A stretch of 13,354 nt of DNA. It comes from Candidatus Peregrinibacteria bacterium (GTDB taxonomy: Bacteria > Patescibacteriota > Gracilibacteria > Peribacterales > Peribacteraceae). The translations under genes and the position numbers were made by a program. Under the pieces are notes generated by a model. That model had not been told where the DNA came from. It made no database searches and worked only from the letters and a program-made list of their open reading frames with translations. The stretch is taken from assembly GCA_016866815.1 (NCBI GenBank), contig VGKZ01000021.1, positions 1-13,354 of the forward strand. Direction: 5' to 3'. Positions 11,826-13,354 of the stretch are shown in pieces. How positions within the stretch are numbered: the stretch's first letter is position 1; each line of letters opens with the position of its first letter.

Positions 11826-13142
11826 GTGCTCTCTCCTCTCGAACGCGTCTGCATGGGCATGTTCCTCGGAGGGACGCTCTTGATGTACCTCACCTTCCTG
11901 GCGCATGTCGCGGGAGTGGTGGCGTTCACACGCAACGGATTCCTCGCGGTGCAGATCGTCACGACGGTGGTCCTTGGAATGTTGTTTGGGAAATTCCGGA
12001 TGAAAACGCCGGCGATACACATACATGATGCGCACCACCGGTGCGCATCTACGGGGATGCAAAAAATGATTGTGTGCATCTTTGGTGCATGGATCATCCT
12101 TAAATTGATCGCCGGCTTCATCGTCCTTACGGGTCCCGCATATTTCGATGACACAGTGAATAACTGGAACATACGGGCGAAATCCTATGTGCAGATGCAT
12201 GAACTGGTCCTGGAGATCGAACCGGGCAAAGGCGTCGGTACGGGTTCGTACCCTCCCACCGTGCCGATGTTCAAAGCATGGCTGACCCTCCTCAATGGAG
12301 GGCAGTGGCATGAGGGACTTGCCAATGCGATGCACGAAGTGTGGTACGTGTGTGCGCTCGCACTGCTCTTCTTTGCACTGAAGCGCATGACGGGTACAGG
12401 CTGGGCAATCATCGGGACGTACATCCTCTCGGCAATCCCCCTCTATACCATGCACGGCATGGTGGCATACGGCGACGGATTCCTGTCCCTCCATATTTTC
12501 CTGGCGGTGAGTCTGCTCTTTCATGCGGTACGCAGTGCAACAACCGAAGAACGTTCTGCATTCGTGCGGCTCCTGGCCTTTGCTGCAGCACTGCTGGTGT
12601 TCACCAAGAATGAAGCCATTCTCCTGCACCTCCCGCCGATTGTGTTGCTGCTGCTTCTCTGGCTCGGACAGAGTGTCGTGAACAACCGGATGACCAAGGC
12701 CGAAGCACTCAAGCACATCCTGACTGTCGGCTGCGCAGTGGCCGCGGTGCTTCTCCCGTGGCTCTTCTTCAAGTGGGCCAACGGACTGACCTTCGGCAAT
12801 GCAAAGGGAATTGCCGGTCTGGAACTCTCCTGGCATGAGAAAGTCCTTTCAACCATCTTCGTGAATACGTTCCTCGAAGGAAACTGGTCCATCCTGCCGG
12901 GTATGCTCATCGCGCTGCTGGTGCTCCGTCCACGCGACGCGTTCCTCTCTCCTGTCTTCATCCTGACGGGATTCTTCCTCGCGGTGATCATCGGCCAGCT
13001 TCCGATCTACCTGCTGACTGCACTCGCAGTCGAAGCGGTGAATCAGACGGGGTACGCGCGTGGAATCATCCATCTGGTACCGGTCATCGTGATGGCAACG
13101 ACGATTCTCCTGTGGAAGTGGTGGGAGAGTGAAAAGGAATGA
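11826..13142 (+). CDS. GT-C type membrane glycosyltransferase-like protein
   Basis: 438 aa from the GTG at 11826, with about ten membrane helices. The first outer loop has D108-D109 with 'DDTVNNWNIRAKSYVQMHEL' and then 'GSYPPTVPMFKAWLTLL'. These are the acidic pair, the W..RAK segment and the YPP motif seen in polyprenyl-phosphate-sugar using transferases (ArnT/PMT-like, GT-C fold). Later helices include WYVCALALLFFALKRM and IVLLLLLWLGQSV. It would transfer a sugar from a lipid carrier outside the membrane; the acceptor is unknown. The frame stays open upstream to before 11690, and 11748-11825 encode a convincing extra membrane helix (WLPIGLLLPTLCGYFALALL) but contain no ATG, GTG or TTG. Either a CTG at 11748 is used, or the GTG, which has GGAAGG upstream, is real and the helix is lost. 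It ends in TGA. Confidence 0.83.
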   Translation: MLSPLERVCMGMFLGGTLLMYLTFLAHVAGVVAFTRNGFLAVQIVTTVVLGMLFGKFRMKTPAIHIHDAHHRCASTGMQKMIVCIFGAWIILKLIAGFIVLTGPAYFDDTVNNWNIRAKSYVQMHELVLEIEPGKGVGTGSYPPTVPMFKAWLTLLNGGQWHEGLANAMHEVWYVCALALLFFALKRMTGTGWAIIGTYILSAIPLYTMHGMVAYGDGFLSLHIFLAVSLLFHAVRSATTEERSAFVRLLAFAAALLVFTKNEAILLHLPPIVLLLLLWLGQSVVNNRMTKAEALKHILTVGCAVAAVLLPWLFFKWANGLTFGNAKGIAGLELSWHEKVLSTIFVNTFLEGNWSILPGMLIALLVLRPRDAFLSPVFILTGFFLAVIIGQLPIYLLTALAVEAVNQTGYARGIIHLVPVIVMATTILLWKWWESEKE

Positions 13143-13152
13143 ATAGGGAAAA

Positions 13153-13259
13153 GTGTCATCCCGAGTGATCGGTTTCGTGCGCTTCGATACAATTTTGCGT
13201 CGCTTCGCTCCGCAAAATCACTCAGCGTGACACGAAACCGATTGTATCGAGGGATGACA
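13153..13259. repeat. Complex palindromic element (107 bp)
   Basis: TGTCATCCC (13154-13162) pairs with GGGATGACA (13251-13259). ATCGGTTTCGTG (13168-13179) pairs with CACGAAACCGAT (13231-13242). ATTTTGCG pairs with CGCAAAAT. CGATACAAT (13185-13193) could pair with ATTGTATCG (13241-13249), crossing the second pair. It lies just after the GT-C gene and could act as a bidirectional terminator, but its size and layered symmetry fit a REP/MITE-like dispersed element better. Confidence 0.7.
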
Positions 13260-13294
13260 ATGCCAATACAGTGGCATCCAACCTCATTCCCCGT

Positions 13295-13300
13295 TATCCT
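13295..13300 (+). promoter_or_regulatory. Possible -10 (TATCCT) before the last gene
   Basis: TATCCT (4/6) ends 6 nt before the ATG at 13307. It is weak and is listed because the distance equals that at other genes here. Confidence 0.25.
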
Positions 13301-13306
13301 TCCCCC

Positions 13307-13354
13307 ATGCAGTACGCCGCCGTTCTGGGTCATCAACCACACTTGAGTCTCGCG
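13307..13354 (+). CDS. TRM11/THUMP-type RNA methyltransferase-like, N-terminus only
   Basis: The 16 residues before the window ends read MQYAAVLGHQPHLSLA. A start of the form 'M-Y-xxLGxxPxLSLAE' is typical of TRM11-like (THUMP plus Rossmann) methyltransferases, which methylate guanine in tRNA. With only 16 residues the call is tentative; the methylase motifs lie outside. It starts 6 nt after a weak -10 and 47 bp after the palindrome. Confidence 0.45.
   Translation, partial: MQYAAVLGHQPHLSLA

Noticed and set aside
11724..12836. Long antisense frame (370 aa) over the GT-C gene
   Set aside because: Rich in His, Arg, Glu, Cys and Gln without any domain; opposite the clearly coding membrane protein, so a codon-bias shadow.

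Overview
The window looks like a chromosomal segment of a small-genome bacterium of the Patescibacteria/CPR type, perhaps a Peribacteria-like lineage. This is inference. It rests on a short alanyl-tRNA synthetase (607 aa, no C-terminal C-Ala domain), very compact and often overlapping genes, many lineage-specific hypothetical proteins, and AT-rich -10 boxes that sit so close to start codons that most mRNAs would be leaderless. TGA is used as a stop (sensor kinase, GT-C protein), so there is no sign of the UGA=Gly code.

Left part, 1-5546 (lower GC, accessory in character). It opens with the edge of an IS-like element (transposase N-terminus, minus strand). Next come a DUF4268/PD-(D/E)XK-like nuclease-fold protein, a small membrane protein, a GIY-YIG domain protein, a 262-aa unknown protein, a probable ACT-domain regulator (plus strand), a truncated NTF2/SnoaL-like protein and a 315-aa unknown protein. 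Between them lie palindromic dispersed repeats. Two copies of a 27/28-codon microORF (MVDILRKSLHRLEELV...) differ almost only at synonymous positions, which suggests a real but undescribed peptide.

Middle, 5583-6161. A complete one-piece tmRNA (ssrA, minus strand) has its CCA encoded, a G3-U70 alanine identity pair, recognisable pseudoknots and a 26-codon tag frame ending LAVA. Its 3' CCA directly abuts the -35 box of the next gene. Upstream of its 5' end lie a hairpin and a 102-nt multi-helix structure whose identity I cannot assign, both downstream of an extended -10 promoter.

Right part, 6223-13354 (higher GC, housekeeping and envelope). It holds a membrane sensor histidine kinase with a Cache-like extracytoplasmic domain carrying a canonical EF-hand loop, a divergent 87-aa unknown protein, an RsbW-like HATPase, alaS, a secreted/membrane protein overlapping the alaS stop, a GT-C type membrane glycosyltransferase-like protein, a large complex palindrome, and the first codons of a TRM11/THUMP-type methyltransferase-like gene cut by the window end.

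Functional links: AlaRS would charge both tRNA-Ala and the tmRNA. The kinase and the RsbW-like protein suggest environmental sensing, but no response regulator, anti-anti-sigma or sigma gene is present. The signal-peptide protein and GT-C protein probably act together at the cell envelope.
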